A DNA stretch of 64,000 nt from Mucilaginibacter sp. Bleaf8. GTDB lineage: Bacteria; Bacteroidota; Bacteroidia; Sphingobacteriales; Sphingobacteriaceae. Numbering within the stretch: position 1 is the stretch's first letter; every line of letters begins with the position of its first letter. The notes beneath the pieces were generated by a model. It was not told where the DNA came from and made no database searches. It was given only the letters and a program-made list of their open reading frames with translations. The position numbers and the translations under genes are program-made. Of this stretch, positions 32,612 to 41,618 are shown one piece after another. Where the stretch lies: the NCBI RefSeq assembly GCF_018390515.1, contig NZ_JAHBBK010000004.1, forward strand, positions 186,001 to 250,000, read 5' to 3'.

Positions 32612-35458
32612 GTGAAAAATTCAACGCCCCGCCTTTTATCTTTTCTTTTATTTCTAGTTTTTAGCGTAAGCTTTATTTCGGTTAAAGCGCAATCCATTGG
32701 AAAGATTGCTGGTAAAATTACCGATACCAAAACCGGTGAAAGCCTGATTGGTGCTACTGTTTTAGTACAGGGAACTACTATCGGCGCAGCCACTAACGTA
32801 AATGGTGAGTATATTATTAATAATGTACCTGCCGGACCACATAATATTCTTATCAGATATGTTGGTTATCAAAACAAATTAGTATCTGATGTGGATGTAA
32901 AAGCAGGTGCTACAACGCCGCTAAATGCAACATTGGATGAAGCTTCATCGCAAACCTTAAAAGCTGTAACAGTAACAGCTACTTACCGCCAGGAATCAGC
33001 TAATGCACTATATGCGCAGCAAAAGGTGAGTAGCCGTGTACAAGATGGTATATCGGCCGAGGCGATACGCCGCAGCCCAGACCGTAATGCCGGTGAGGTT
33101 TTAAAACGTGTAAGCGGTACTACCGTGCAGGATAATAAGTTTGTAGTTGTAAGAGGTTTAGGTGAACGCTACAATACCACGTTATTAAATAACGCTGTTA
33201 TGCCGAGCTCAGAGCCGGATAAAAAAGCTTTTTCCTTTGATATCGTACCTTCTGCTCTTGTAGACAACATTGTAATCAGTAAAACTGCAACGCCTGATTT
33301 ACCTGCCGATTTTGCAGGTGGCGCCGTGCAAGTATCAACCAAAGACTTTCCGGATCGTAAGTTTATAACTTTACAGGTTGGAACTATGTTTAATACTCAA
33401 ACAACCTTTAAAGATTTTAAACAAGGTTCACGAGCTAAACTTGATTTTTTGGGATTTGATAATGGTTCCAGAAAACAGCCTGCTGCTTGGGCAAACCGTG
33501 ACAAAACTGGTTATGTAAGCTATTCCGATGATCAAATGGTGGGTATCACTCAACAGTTTAAAAACACTTATGGTGTAAAGCATCAATTTAGCGCTTATCC
33601 GGGCCAAAACCTGCAGTTTACCTTTGGTAATACTAAAACCTACAATAATGAAGGTAAGTTAGGTTACATTGCTTCTGTAACTTACGGCAATAACTTTGAA
33701 AGATTTTACCGTACTCGTGATAACTATGACCGCAATGGTAATCAGACTTTTAGCTTTAACGACGTATTGTATAATACAACGACTAATCTGGGAGCCTTAT
33801 TTAACATTGCTTATTCTTACAAGAACAGTAAATACTCTTTAAAGAACTTATTTAACAATTCGTTCAGCAACAACTTCACAGAACGCCAAGGTTTGTATAA
33901 TGAGTCATCCGACGAAACCTCTCAAAATATTGCTAACATCAGAGGATTCCAGACAGAGGTTACTCAAAACGGCTTGTTGAGTTCTGTATTCGAAGGGCAG
34001 CACTTCTTGCCAGAGAGCAAAATCAATATTGATTATAACGTATCGTATGGTTATTCTTACAGAAACCAACCGGATCAGCGTATTGCTCTCCAAACTCAGC
34101 GTCCAAACAGTGGCGACCCAAGGTGGTTCATTGATATCCCAGGATTTAACCAGCCAGCTATACAGCACGCAGGTCGCCTCTTTTCGGATTTAAAAGAAAA
34201 TATCTATGGTGGCAGATTCAATATAAGCGCTCCTTATCAATTGTTTAACCAAACTAACAAAGTCAAAGCGGGTGTTTTAGCTAACTATCGTGACCGTAAT
34301 TTCTCTATTGATGCATTAGGTTATGCATTAGCGCCTGGGTTTAGTAAAGGACAGGGTAGCAATTTCTATGAAAGCGATGGTTGGACATTGGAAAACATAT
34401 TCAGTTCTTCAAGCATAGCTCAAAACCGTATTGTGCTGAATACCATAAACGATAATTCGTTTGGCTATAATGGTAAAGTAGATTTACAGGCAGGTTATCT
34501 GATGACCGAAAACAAATTCGGCGACCAGTTAAAAATGATTTTAGGGGCAAGAGTAGAACGCTATTCACAAAAGATCCTCCCGTATAATCCAGCCAGATTA
34601 ACTCAGAAATATACTAATACAGATATATTACCATCATTAAATCTGGTTTATGCAATCAATACTAAATCAAACGTACGCTTTGCAGCCTCACAAACAGTTA
34701 ACCGCCCGGAATTGCGTGAACTTGCCTCATTCCTGTATTATGATTTCGTTACGGACTTTGTAGTAACTGGTAATCCTAATCTGAAAAGGTCATTAAATAC
34801 AAACCTGGATTTACGTTATGAGTTGTTTCCAGATGCCGGCCAGATTTTCTCCGTATCGGCATTTTATAAGAAATTTAGCAATGCCATTGAGCAAACCAAC
34901 CAAGGTAATAATACCTTTTCCTTTGCTAATGCAGCCAATGCTTATGACTACGGAGCTGAGATTGAGTTTAGAAGACGCTTGAATTTCTTTGATGCTGGCG
35001 CTTTCTTTAACAACCTCACTTTTTATGCTAATGCTTCAGTTATTCAATCACGCGTTAAAATACCAGCAAGTGAACTGGACCGGGAAGACAATATCAGACC
35101 ACTGCAAGGACAATCGCCTTATATTTTAAACGGCGGATTGACTTATGTAGGCGCTAAAAGCGGACTTGGTGTGAATTTATTATACAACCGCATTGGCCAA
35201 AGGCTGGCATTTGTTGGACAGAATGGTGGCTTGGATACTTATGAAAAGCCTCGTGATTTAGTTGATTTCCAAATCAGCAAGCGTGTTATCAAATCGAAAG
35301 GGGAAATCAAGTTAAATGTGTCTGATATTTTTGCTCAAAAGATCAGGTTGTACTATAACTACGATTCAAAAACCACATTTGATTCTACAAACGATAGGAC
35401 TATACAGGCAACTAAGCCTGGTCGTAATATCAGCTTGCAATTCATATACAACTTCTAA
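32612..35458 (+). CDS. TonB-dependent outer-membrane receptor
   Basis: A 948-residue receptor. Signal peptide LFLVFSVSFISVKAQ; carboxypeptidase-regulatory-like beta domain (GKIAGKITDTKTGESLIGATVLVQG, about 28-115); plug domain (NAGEVLKRVSGTTVQDNKFVVVRGLGERYNTTLLN, about 160-250); then a 22-strand barrel ending NISLQFIYNF. It starts at GTG 32612, which gives the signal peptide; no ATG is near. It takes up a specific large or bound substrate with energy from TonB. A beta-helix lipoprotein gene follows and likely works with it. It is not a SusC type: there is no SusD partner. Confidence 0.92.
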   Translation: MKNSTPRLLSFLLFLVFSVSFISVKAQSIGKIAGKITDTKTGESLIGATVLVQGTTIGAATNVNGEYIINNVPAGPHNILIRYVGYQNKLVSDVDVKAGATTPLNATLDEASSQTLKAVTVTATYRQESANALYAQQKVSSRVQDGISAEAIRRSPDRNAGEVLKRVSGTTVQDNKFVVVRGLGERYNTTLLNNAVMPSSEPDKKAFSFDIVPSALVDNIVISKTATPDLPADFAGGAVQVSTKDFPDRKFITLQVGTMFNTQTTFKDFKQGSRAKLDFLGFDNGSRKQPAAWANRDKTGYVSYSDDQMVGITQQFKNTYGVKHQFSAYPGQNLQFTFGNTKTYNNEGKLGYIASVTYGNNFERFYRTRDNYDRNGNQTFSFNDVLYNTTTNLGALFNIAYSYKNSKYSLKNLFNNSFSNNFTERQGLYNESSDETSQNIANIRGFQTEVTQNGLLSSVFEGQHFLPESKINIDYNVSYGYSYRNQPDQRIALQTQRPNSGDPRWFIDIPGFNQPAIQHAGRLFSDLKENIYGGRFNISAPYQLFNQTNKVKAGVLANYRDRNFSIDALGYALAPGFSKGQGSNFYESDGWTLENIFSSSSIAQNRIVLNTINDNSFGYNGKVDLQAGYLMTENKFGDQLKMILGARVERYSQKILPYNPARLTQKYTNTDILPSLNLVYAINTKSNVRFAASQTVNRPELRELASFLYYDFVTDFVVTGNPNLKRSLNTNLDLRYELFPDAGQIFSVSAFYKKFSNAIEQTNQGNNTFSFANAANAYDYGAEIEFRRRLNFFDAGAFFNNLTFYANASVIQSRVKIPASELDREDNIRPLQGQSPYILNGGLTYVGAKSGLGVNLLYNRIGQRLAFVGQNGGLDTYEKPRDLVDFQISKRVIKSKGEIKLNVSDIFAQKIRLYYNYDSKTTFDSTNDRTIQATKPGRNISLQFIYNF

Positions 35459-35530
35459 TCGTAACAAATTCTTAATATCAAGTTACTAATCAGTTAACAA
35501 CAATACTTGAAAATTGTAAAAAAAATAAAA

Positions 35531-36898
35531 ATGAAAAAATTTAGCTCTTACTTACTTACTGGCTTAATTGCTACCAGCATGCTGGCGTCATGTGGTAAAG
35601 ATGATAACAATGACAATGGCGGCACTCAACCAGTAACTCCTGTACCAACAAGCACTACTTTGACAGGCGCTATTTCGTCAAGTATGACTTTGACTAAAGA
35701 TAAGACTTGGACTTTAGACGGCTTTGTATATGTAACTAACAATGCTACATTAACTATTCAGCCAGGTACTAAAATTGTGAGCAAAAGAGCCAATGCTGGT
35801 GTACTGGTTATTACCAGAGGTTCTAAAATTGAAGCTAAAGGTACAGCTGCTGAGCCTATCGTGTTTACCTCTGCAGAGGCAAGCCCAATCCCAGGCGATT
35901 TAGGCGGTGTAGTTGTAGCCGGTAGTGCTACTGCCAACGGTAACCACGCACAGATGGAAGGTGTAACCGATGTTAATTATAACAAATTTGGTGGTACTAA
36001 TGATGCCGATAACTCAGGTACTTTGCAATATATCCGTATTGAATATGCTGGTAAAACAGCTAACCCTAACGATGAGGTTAATGGTTTAAGTATGTACGGT
36101 GTAGGTAGCGGTACTACTGTTGATCACATTCAGGTAAGCCGTGGTTTGGATGATGCTTTCGAATTCTTCGGTGGTTCATTTAATGCTAAATACCTGATCG
36201 CTTATAACTGTGCTGATGATGATTTTGACTTTGATGACGGTTACCATGGTAACTTACAGTATTTGATTTCATTCAAAGATCCTGCGTTTACCGACACTAA
36301 ATCAGGCGGCGACTTTTCAAATAACCTGGAATGGGATAACGTAAGTGCAAGCTCTAAAGGTTATGCTACGCCTCCTATCACTCATGCACGTATCTCTAAT
36401 TTAACTGCTATTGGTCCTAACAACGTTTCATCAAGCGTTTTAACCAACTACGGTTATGGTGCCCGTTTCAGAAGAGGTTCACAATTCGAAATAGTAAACT
36501 CAGTATTTTTGGGTACTCGTTTAGCTGCATTCTCATTAGAAGTTGCTGAAACAGGTGCTGCTTATAAAAATGGTACCAGCATTTTCAAAAACAACGTAAT
36601 TCAGTCAAGTGCTGCTTCTCCATTCAATGCAGGTGCTGACGCAGGTATCACTGTAGAGGAAATGCAAAGCTTGGCAACTGGTTTATCTATCTTAACTAAC
36701 CCTGCTGATGCTAAATTAACTGATGCATTTAACGTAGCATCACCGAAATTGATGCCTCAAACTGGTTCTCCATTATTGGCAGGTGCCAGCTTTACAGGTA
36801 ACTTCACTACAGCTAATGGTTTCGAAACTAACGTAGCTTTCAAAGGTGCTTTAGGTACTACCGACTGGACTTCAGGTTGGGCAGTATTTAACAAATAA
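35531..36898 (+). CDS. Surface lipoprotein with right-handed beta-helix
   Basis: A 455-residue lipoprotein. The ATG at 35531 gives a normal lipoprotein signal (KKFSSYLLTGLIATSMLASCGKDDNN); the earlier in-frame TTG at 35507 is not needed. After a Asp/Asn/Pro/Thr-rich linker the chain shows beta-helix-like repeats (NATLTIQPGTKIVSK, GVLVITRGSKIEAKGTAAEPIVFTSA, TVDHIQVSRGLDDAFEFFGGSFN, DDDFDFDDGYHGNLQYLI). It follows the TonB receptor by 72 bases and has a terminator after it, so they are one unit. Acidic motifs hint at metal binding. Cargo unknown; a surface-exposed binding partner of the receptor is the likely role. Confidence 0.88.
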   Translation: MKKFSSYLLTGLIATSMLASCGKDDNNDNGGTQPVTPVPTSTTLTGAISSSMTLTKDKTWTLDGFVYVTNNATLTIQPGTKIVSKRANAGVLVITRGSKIEAKGTAAEPIVFTSAEASPIPGDLGGVVVAGSATANGNHAQMEGVTDVNYNKFGGTNDADNSGTLQYIRIEYAGKTANPNDEVNGLSMYGVGSGTTVDHIQVSRGLDDAFEFFGGSFNAKYLIAYNCADDDFDFDDGYHGNLQYLISFKDPAFTDTKSGGDFSNNLEWDNVSASSKGYATPPITHARISNLTAIGPNNVSSSVLTNYGYGARFRRGSQFEIVNSVFLGTRLAAFSLEVAETGAAYKNGTSIFKNNVIQSSAASPFNAGADAGITVEEMQSLATGLSILTNPADAKLTDAFNVASPKLMPQTGSPLLAGASFTGNFTTANGFETNVAFKGALGTTDWTSGWAVFNK

Positions 36899-36912
36899 TC
36901 ATTCACTAACAA

Positions 36913-36954
36913 TACTAAAAAAGGCTGTCTCTTAAGAGGCGGCCTTTTTTAGTA
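36913..36954 (+). terminator. Intrinsic terminator of receptor-lipoprotein operon
   Basis: A 19-bp stem (36913-36931 with 36936-36954, two G-U pairs) with a TTAA loop; the 3' arm contains six T. Confidence 0.88.
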
Positions 36955-37002
36955 TGTGAAAGTCATATAGTTGCTTTAAAAAAAGATAAATCTTACAGAA
37001 AC

Positions 37003-37038
37003 AATAACAGCCGCTTATTTCAGTAAGCGGCTGTTATT
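37003..37038 (-). terminator. Terminator of olsF (minus strand)
   Basis: A perfect 15-bp inverted repeat (37003-37017 with 37024-37038; core ACAGCCGCTTA), just past the olsF stop. Confidence 0.75.
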
Positions 37039-37059
37039 ATTATAGACTTTAAAGCTGCT

Positions 37060-38814
37060 TTACATACTTCTGCCCAGCTTTTCCAGAATATCCTGCGGTA
37101 CTTTCTGTAGGTCAAGTACTAAAAAGCCGTCCAGGCAATCGGCGAATTTTGGGTCAATGTTGAAGCATATAATCTTGGCATTTAGCGCAATGTATTGGCG
37201 TAGCAGCACGGGCACCTTAATATTATGCGTTTCAATTTCTGATATCAGGCTGTCAAGCGCTTTGAATGTATCATCGCCTTCCAGCAACAAATCGGTATCA
37301 ATACTTGAAAAATCAACCTTAAATTGTTTACGAGGCTTTACATACTGCGCCATTTCATGGTCAAAATGATGGCGGGTAATGTAATCTACTATAAGCGACT
37401 TGGAGAATTTTGAGAAGGTGTTGCTGATACTTACCGGGCCAATCAAATAGCGGTAGCGCGGGTTTTCCATCAGGTATTTTAAAATGCCTTTCCACAAAAG
37501 GAATAAAGGCAATGGCTTGCGCTGGTATTCCTTGCGTATCCATGAACGGCCCAGCTCCAGGCTGTTTTTAAGTACCTCTGTAAACTGGGGTTTTATTTTA
37601 AATAGCTTGGCAGTATAAAAGCCGCTTTTGCCCATGCTGTCAAAAATCTCATCGCCCATGCCTATGCGATAAGCACCCACAATCATACGCGTCTTGGCGT
37701 CCCATATGAATAAGTGCTGATAATAAATATCATATTCATCCAGATCGGTGCTGTTGTTGGTGCCTTCACCAATTTCGCGGAAGGTTACTTCACGTAGTCG
37801 GCCAATTTCGCGGATGATATTCGGAATCAATGCGGTGGGCGCAATAAACACCTCGTAGTTCTTTTCGGTCCATACCCGGTAACTATCACGTAGTGGCACA
37901 ACCTCTTGCTCAAGCAGGTCGGCCTCAGTTGCCGGAACAATATCCTTGGCGCTCTTCCATATTTTAAACAGTCCGCGCGGATTGAATATCCTTTTCTCAT
38001 TTTCAAGGCCTGCTCCTAAAGCATATGTTTTGGCTCTTAAAAAGTTGAGCAGTTTGGTGGTGTTGTTATAATAAGGTATATCCTGCACGTAGATAGGCTT
38101 ACCTATGCGCAGCTTAATGGTGTGCCCTTGTTTGTTAAACAATTCGGAAGGCAACTTAGCTGTGCGTAGGGTAGGGTGGATGAGGCTAAGCAGATTAAAC
38201 AGCAGGCCATTGTTACCGTGAAAGTAAATAGGTACCACAGGCACTTTGGCTTTCGCTATAATTTTACCCACAACAGGGTGCCACATACGGTCGGTTACCT
38301 GCTTGGTGTCCAAGTTGTAAGTGGAAACCTCTCCTGCTGGGAATATACCAATAGGTGTGCCATCCCGTAATAACTCCAGCGTGGTTTTGATGCCACTGAT
38401 GCTGGATGAATGTTCAATGTTTTCGAACGGGTTTACAGCAATAAAATAATCGCTCAGGTTCGGGATCTTCTTCAGTATAAAGTTGGCCATCAGCTTGGCA
38501 TCGGGCCTAACCATACACAACAGTTTCAATAGCACCATGCCCTCAATACCGCCATAAGGGTGATTGGCAATAGCAACAAAGCTGCCATTCGCTGGCAGAT
38601 TCTTCAGTTCGTTTTCGTCAAAATCTATACTTACGCCGCAGCCTTCTAAAATTGCATCCACAAATTCAGGACCTTGCTTGGGCTGTGCCTGGGCAAACAA
38701 TTCATTCACCCGGTTTATTTTCATTAACTCCATCAGTAAAGCTGCCAGTCCGGGCATCCTTAACTTATTCAGTTTGGTAGCTTTAGCGAATTCGTCAGTG
38801 GTTATAATCTTCAT
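37060..38814 (-). CDS. olsF: Bifunctional acyltransferase, OlsF-type aminolipid synthase
   Basis: A 584-residue two-domain enzyme. The N-terminal half is PlsC-like (about 60-270): NHPYGGIEG at 84-92 takes the place of the NHxxxxD motif, and IFPAGEVS at 157-164 matches the FPEGTRS block. The C-terminal half is an N-acyltransferase of the hemolysin/GNAT kind (about 315-520: YEVFIAPTALIPNIIREIGRLREVTFREIGEGT, LELGRSWIRKEYQRKPLPLFLLWKGI). In OlsF of Serratia and Flavobacterium the C-terminal part acylates ornithine on nitrogen and the N-terminal part adds the second fatty acid. The product here could be ornithine or glycine lipid. Such phosphorus-free lipids can replace phospholipids when phosphate is scarce. 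It is divergent from the ComEA-like gene. Confidence 0.85.
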   Translation of the reverse strand: MKIITTDEFAKATKLNKLRMPGLAALLMELMKINRVNELFAQAQPKQGPEFVDAILEGCGVSIDFDENELKNLPANGSFVAIANHPYGGIEGMVLLKLLCMVRPDAKLMANFILKKIPNLSDYFIAVNPFENIEHSSSISGIKTTLELLRDGTPIGIFPAGEVSTYNLDTKQVTDRMWHPVVGKIIAKAKVPVVPIYFHGNNGLLFNLLSLIHPTLRTAKLPSELFNKQGHTIKLRIGKPIYVQDIPYYNNTTKLLNFLRAKTYALGAGLENEKRIFNPRGLFKIWKSAKDIVPATEADLLEQEVVPLRDSYRVWTEKNYEVFIAPTALIPNIIREIGRLREVTFREIGEGTNNSTDLDEYDIYYQHLFIWDAKTRMIVGAYRIGMGDEIFDSMGKSGFYTAKLFKIKPQFTEVLKNSLELGRSWIRKEYQRKPLPLFLLWKGILKYLMENPRYRYLIGPVSISNTFSKFSKSLIVDYITRHHFDHEMAQYVKPRKQFKVDFSSIDTDLLLEGDDTFKALDSLISEIETHNIKVPVLLRQYIALNAKIICFNIDPKFADCLDGFLVLDLQKVPQDILEKLGRSM

Positions 38815-38880
38815 GGTATCGGGATGTATCCGTATAAAATTATTAATTTTTTATATTTTAACGCCTTTATTGCCTTAATC

Positions 38881-39756
38881 TTGAAAAGCCCAGTTAAAAA
38901 TTACCTGTCGATAACAAAAACCGAATGGAGTGGTATAATTGTACTGGTAATACTAATAGGGCTGGTATTGGCAATCCCTCATGTGAGTTGGTTATATCAC
39001 AAAGATACAATAATAAATTTTAAGGACTTTGAAGCTGCTGCTGCACAGCTTAATAAAGCCGGGGGCAAAGCCTACATGCAGGATGACGAAGCCGACTCTG
39101 CAACGAATAGCAATTACAGCAAGCAGCCTGTTGAGTTGTTTCACTTTAACCCTAACCATTTATCGGCGGCACGGTGGCAAAAGCTGGGTCTGAGCGAACG
39201 GCAGATTAAGGGCATTAAAAACTATGAGGCCAAAGGCGGCCGTTTCTACACCAAGGCAGATGTGCAGAAAATGTATACGCTATCTGATGCCGACTATCGC
39301 CGTTTAGAACCGTACATTGATATACCTGCTGGCAAGAGCAAAGAGAACAGGTTGTATATAACCGTTGAATTAAATACTGCTGATTCCGCCGAACTTACAA
39401 GACTACGTGGAATTGGTCCGGGTTTCGCTATGCGTATCATCCGTTACCGGCAGCGGTTAGGCGGCTTTCATAGTAAGCAACAGCTCAAGGAAGTTTTTGG
39501 ATTTGACGAGGGAAAGTATGCGGATGTAAAAGATAACGTTGCGGTGAATGCCCGCAAGGTGCATAAGATCGATATTAACCGTGCCGAGCTGGATGAGCTG
39601 AAAGATTTTCCATACTTTACCTACAAGCAGGCCAATGCGGTAATTCAGTATCGTAAACAGCATGGCAACTATGAATCATTAAAAGAACTGCATAACATTG
39701 CTATTCTGGATGATGAAATTTTGCGTAAAATTGCGCCTTATTTTGTGTTTAAATGA
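38881..39756 (+). CDS. ComEA-like helix-hairpin-helix membrane protein
   Basis: A 291-residue protein if it begins at TTG 38881; an in-frame ATG at 38824 exists but lies 9 bases from the divergent olsF ATG, leaving no room for promoters, so TTG is preferred. A single membrane segment (SGIIVLVILIGLVLAIPHV) is followed by helix-hairpin-helix repeats: VELNTADSAELTRLRGIGPGFAMRIIRYRQRLGGF, then VHKIDINRAELDELKDFPYFTYKQANAVIQYRKQHG, and a degenerate earlier one (FNPNHLSAARWQKLGLSERQIKGIKNYEAKGG). ComEA uses such units to bind incoming DNA in natural competence. This longer form is common in Bacteroidota; role in uptake not shown. apt overlaps its stop (ATGA). Confidence 0.88.
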   Translation: MKSPVKNYLSITKTEWSGIIVLVILIGLVLAIPHVSWLYHKDTIINFKDFEAAAAQLNKAGGKAYMQDDEADSATNSNYSKQPVELFHFNPNHLSAARWQKLGLSERQIKGIKNYEAKGGRFYTKADVQKMYTLSDADYRRLEPYIDIPAGKSKENRLYITVELNTADSAELTRLRGIGPGFAMRIIRYRQRLGGFHSKQQLKEVFGFDEGKYADVKDNVAVNARKVHKIDINRAELDELKDFPYFTYKQANAVIQYRKQHGNYESLKELHNIAILDDEILRKIAPYFVFK

Positions 39757-40280
39757 TAGAGCAACGAATAAAATCGGCCATACGTGATATACCTGATTTT
39801 CCAAAACCAAGCATCGTTTTTAAAGATATAACGCCCATATTAAAAGATCCTGATCTGTGTACATCTGTAGTTGAAGCTTTTGCTGTGCAGTTGGCCGGCA
39901 CCCGTATAGATGTAGTTGCCGGAGTTGAAAGCAGGGGCTTTCTGTTTGGTTTGCAATTGGCCTGCAGGTTAGGTGTACCTTTTATACCAGTACGCAAAGC
40001 AGGCAAATTGCCTTATAGTGTTAAACAAAAAGTTTATGAGCTGGAGTACGGGCAAGCCACTATTGAATTACATACCGATGCTTTTGCACCCGGTCAGCAT
40101 GTATTGATACACGATGATTTGCTGGCCACCGGTGGTACAGTAACTGCAGCCAGTGAGCTTATCAAGGAAATGGGAGGCGAGGTAGCCGGATTTTCATTTG
40201 TAGTAGGCTTAGGCTTTTTGAAAGGGCGCGAAAAGATTGCACCGCTATCTGATAAAATCATTGTATTGGCTGAGTATTAA
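39753..40280 (+). CDS. apt: Adenine phosphoribosyltransferase
   Basis: A 175-residue purine-salvage enzyme making AMP from adenine and PRPP. The family pattern is clear: IRDIPDFPKPSIVFKDITPILKDPDL (residues 9-34), GVESRGFLFG (57-66), and the PRPP-binding motif VLIHDDLLATGGTVTAA (about 117-133). Its ATG overlaps the stop of the ComEA-like gene by four bases (ATGA), which indicates translational coupling. Secure. Confidence 0.97.
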   Translation: MIEQRIKSAIRDIPDFPKPSIVFKDITPILKDPDLCTSVVEAFAVQLAGTRIDVVAGVESRGFLFGLQLACRLGVPFIPVRKAGKLPYSVKQKVYELEYGQATIELHTDAFAPGQHVLIHDDLLATGGTVTAASELIKEMGGEVAGFSFVVGLGFLKGREKIAPLSDKIIVLAEY

Positions 40281-40413
40281 TGCTTGTTGATTAAAGACAT
40301 AACATCAGTTAAGCTGATTATAAGTAATAGTGTTTTGATTTACTGTTAGTTGACTCGTTATTACATTATAAACGACTGATAAAAAAAGATTTTATAATAA
40401 TCATCTTTCTTAT

Positions 40414-40421
40414 TACCTTTG
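40414..40421 (+). promoter_or_regulatory. Candidate -7 promoter element of rpsU operon
   Basis: TACCTTTG matches TAnnTTTG, 31 bases before the rpsU ATG. Transcription should start near 40427, inside the sequence that can pair with the Shine-Dalgarno site. Confidence 0.5.
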
Positions 40422-40423
40422 CC

Positions 40424-40438
40424 CTTCCTGAAAGGAGG
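40424..40438 (+). promoter_or_regulatory. Strong Shine-Dalgarno of rpsU in a possible hairpin
   Basis: AAAGGAGGT (40431-40439) is a full anti-16S match, 14 bases before the ATG, with a second AAGGA at 40446. CTTCCT (40424-40429) can pair with AGGAGG (40433-40438) around GAA. Most other starts in this window lack any such site. Confidence 0.6.
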
Positions 40439-40452
40439 TATATAGAAGGATT

Positions 40453-40644
40453 ATGATTATTATCAATGTAAAAGACGGCGAATCATTAGATAAAGCGCTG
40501 AAACGTTTCAAAAAGAAATTCGAAAAAACCGGTGTTTTGCGTGAACTACGCAGTCGTCAGGCTTTTGAAAAGAAATCAGTTACCCGCAGAAATGTGGTGA
40601 AACATGCCATCTACAAACAAGGCTTAAACCAGGAAACTGTTTAA
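40453..40644 (+). CDS. rpsU: 30S ribosomal protein S21
   Basis: A 63-residue basic protein of the 30S platform near the 3' end of 16S rRNA. Start MIIINVKDGESLDKALKRFKKKFEKTG is typical. In Bacteroidota, S21 with S18 and S6 hides the anti-Shine-Dalgarno of the ribosome, which explains why most mRNAs in the phylum lack Shine-Dalgarno sites. Here rpsU itself has a strong one, consistent with feedback: ribosomes lacking S21 would translate rpsU best. First gene of rpsU-xerC-hpf. Confidence 0.96.
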   Translation: MIIINVKDGESLDKALKRFKKKFEKTGVLRELRSRQAFEKKSVTRRNVVKHAIYKQGLNQETV

Positions 40645-40715
40645 TTTAAACTTCCTGTTTTGATATAATAAAACTATTTGTACTTTGCCACCCTGGCATT
40701 GTTCAAATAGTTTTT

Positions 40716-41606
40716 ATGTTTTTAGCGCAGTTCATACAGTATATTAAATATGAAAAGCGGTATTCCCCACATACCGTAACTGCCTATGAGTCTGACTTGG
40801 CTCAATTCCACACTTTTTTAAATCATCCTTATAGCGTACTTGCTCATCCATCGGAGGTAACACATCATCACATTCGTAATTGGATGGTATCGTTGATGGA
40901 TGATAAGTTAACCAGCCGGTCTGTAAACCGTAAGGTGGCAACCTTGCGCAAATACTTTAAGTTCCTGTTACAGGAAGGTATCATCACCGTAAATCCAACC
41001 GCACGTATCCAGTCTCCCAAAATAGGTAAGCAATTGCCGGTAGTAGTAGAAGAAGAAAAGCTTTCCAGGCTGTTGGATAATGAATCCATATTTACAAATG
41101 ATTTTAAAGGGATGCGTGATAAGCTGGTGGTTGAAATGTTGTTTGGAACCGGGATGCGCCTGGCCGAGCTACTGGGCCTGGTCGAAAGCGATATAAATAC
41201 CTATGAGGGAACGGTTACCGTGCTGGGTAAACGCAACAAGCAACGTATAATTCCGCTGAATAAAGAGCTGAAGCAACTCATACAAGAATACCTTGCGTTA
41301 AAAAAAAGTGAAGTTTTTGCTAACAAATCTTTAAAATTAATCGTTACAAATACAGGAGCCAATGCTTACGCAAAAATGGTTTACCTGATTGTTCAGAAGT
41401 ATTTAAACTATGTATCAACCCAAACTAAAAGAAGCCCGCATGTGCTTCGGCATACATTTGCTACCAGTTTACTAAATAAGGGCGCAGATTTAAATGCAAT
41501 TAAAGATTTGTTAGGGCATGCCAGTTTAAGTGCAACACAGGTTTATACACACAATTCCGTTGAGCGACTTAAATCTATTTATAAACAAGCCCATCCAAAG
41601 GCGTAA
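40716..41606 (+). CDS. xerC: Tyrosine recombinase XerC-like
   Basis: A 296-residue site-specific recombinase, probably for resolving chromosome dimers at dif. The N-terminal SAM-like DNA-binding domain (YIKYEKRYSPHTVTAYESDL, residues 9-28) is followed by a catalytic domain with all residues in place: R148 (FGTGMRLAELLGL), K172, H242 and R245 (SPHVLRHTFATSLL), H268 (LLGHASLSATQVYTH) and the nucleophile Y277. It lies between rpsU and hpf, a usual order in Bacteroidota, and not next to any mobile element, so it is a housekeeping recombinase. No Shine-Dalgarno precedes it. Confidence 0.95.
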   Translation: MFLAQFIQYIKYEKRYSPHTVTAYESDLAQFHTFLNHPYSVLAHPSEVTHHHIRNWMVSLMDDKLTSRSVNRKVATLRKYFKFLLQEGIITVNPTARIQSPKIGKQLPVVVEEEKLSRLLDNESIFTNDFKGMRDKLVVEMLFGTGMRLAELLGLVESDINTYEGTVTVLGKRNKQRIIPLNKELKQLIQEYLALKKSEVFANKSLKLIVTNTGANAYAKMVYLIVQKYLNYVSTQTKRSPHVLRHTFATSLLNKGADLNAIKDLLGHASLSATQVYTHNSVERLKSIYKQAHPKA

Positions 41607-41608
41607 AA

Positions 41609-41614
41609 AGGAGG
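41609..41614 (+). promoter_or_regulatory. Shine-Dalgarno sequence of hpf
   Basis: AAGGAGG (41608-41614) lies four bases before the hpf ATG and right after the xerC stop. Unusually strong for this phylum. Confidence 0.6.
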
Positions 41615-41618
41615 AAAC

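Noticed and set aside
32612..36898. SusC/SusD polysaccharide utilisation locus
   Set aside because: The partner is a beta-helix lipoprotein, not SusD, and no glycoside hydrolase is nearby.
40716..41606. Integrase of a mobile element
   Set aside because: The tyrosine recombinase is a XerC type in the conserved rpsU-xerC-hpf order, with no att repeats or cargo genes, so not a mobile element.
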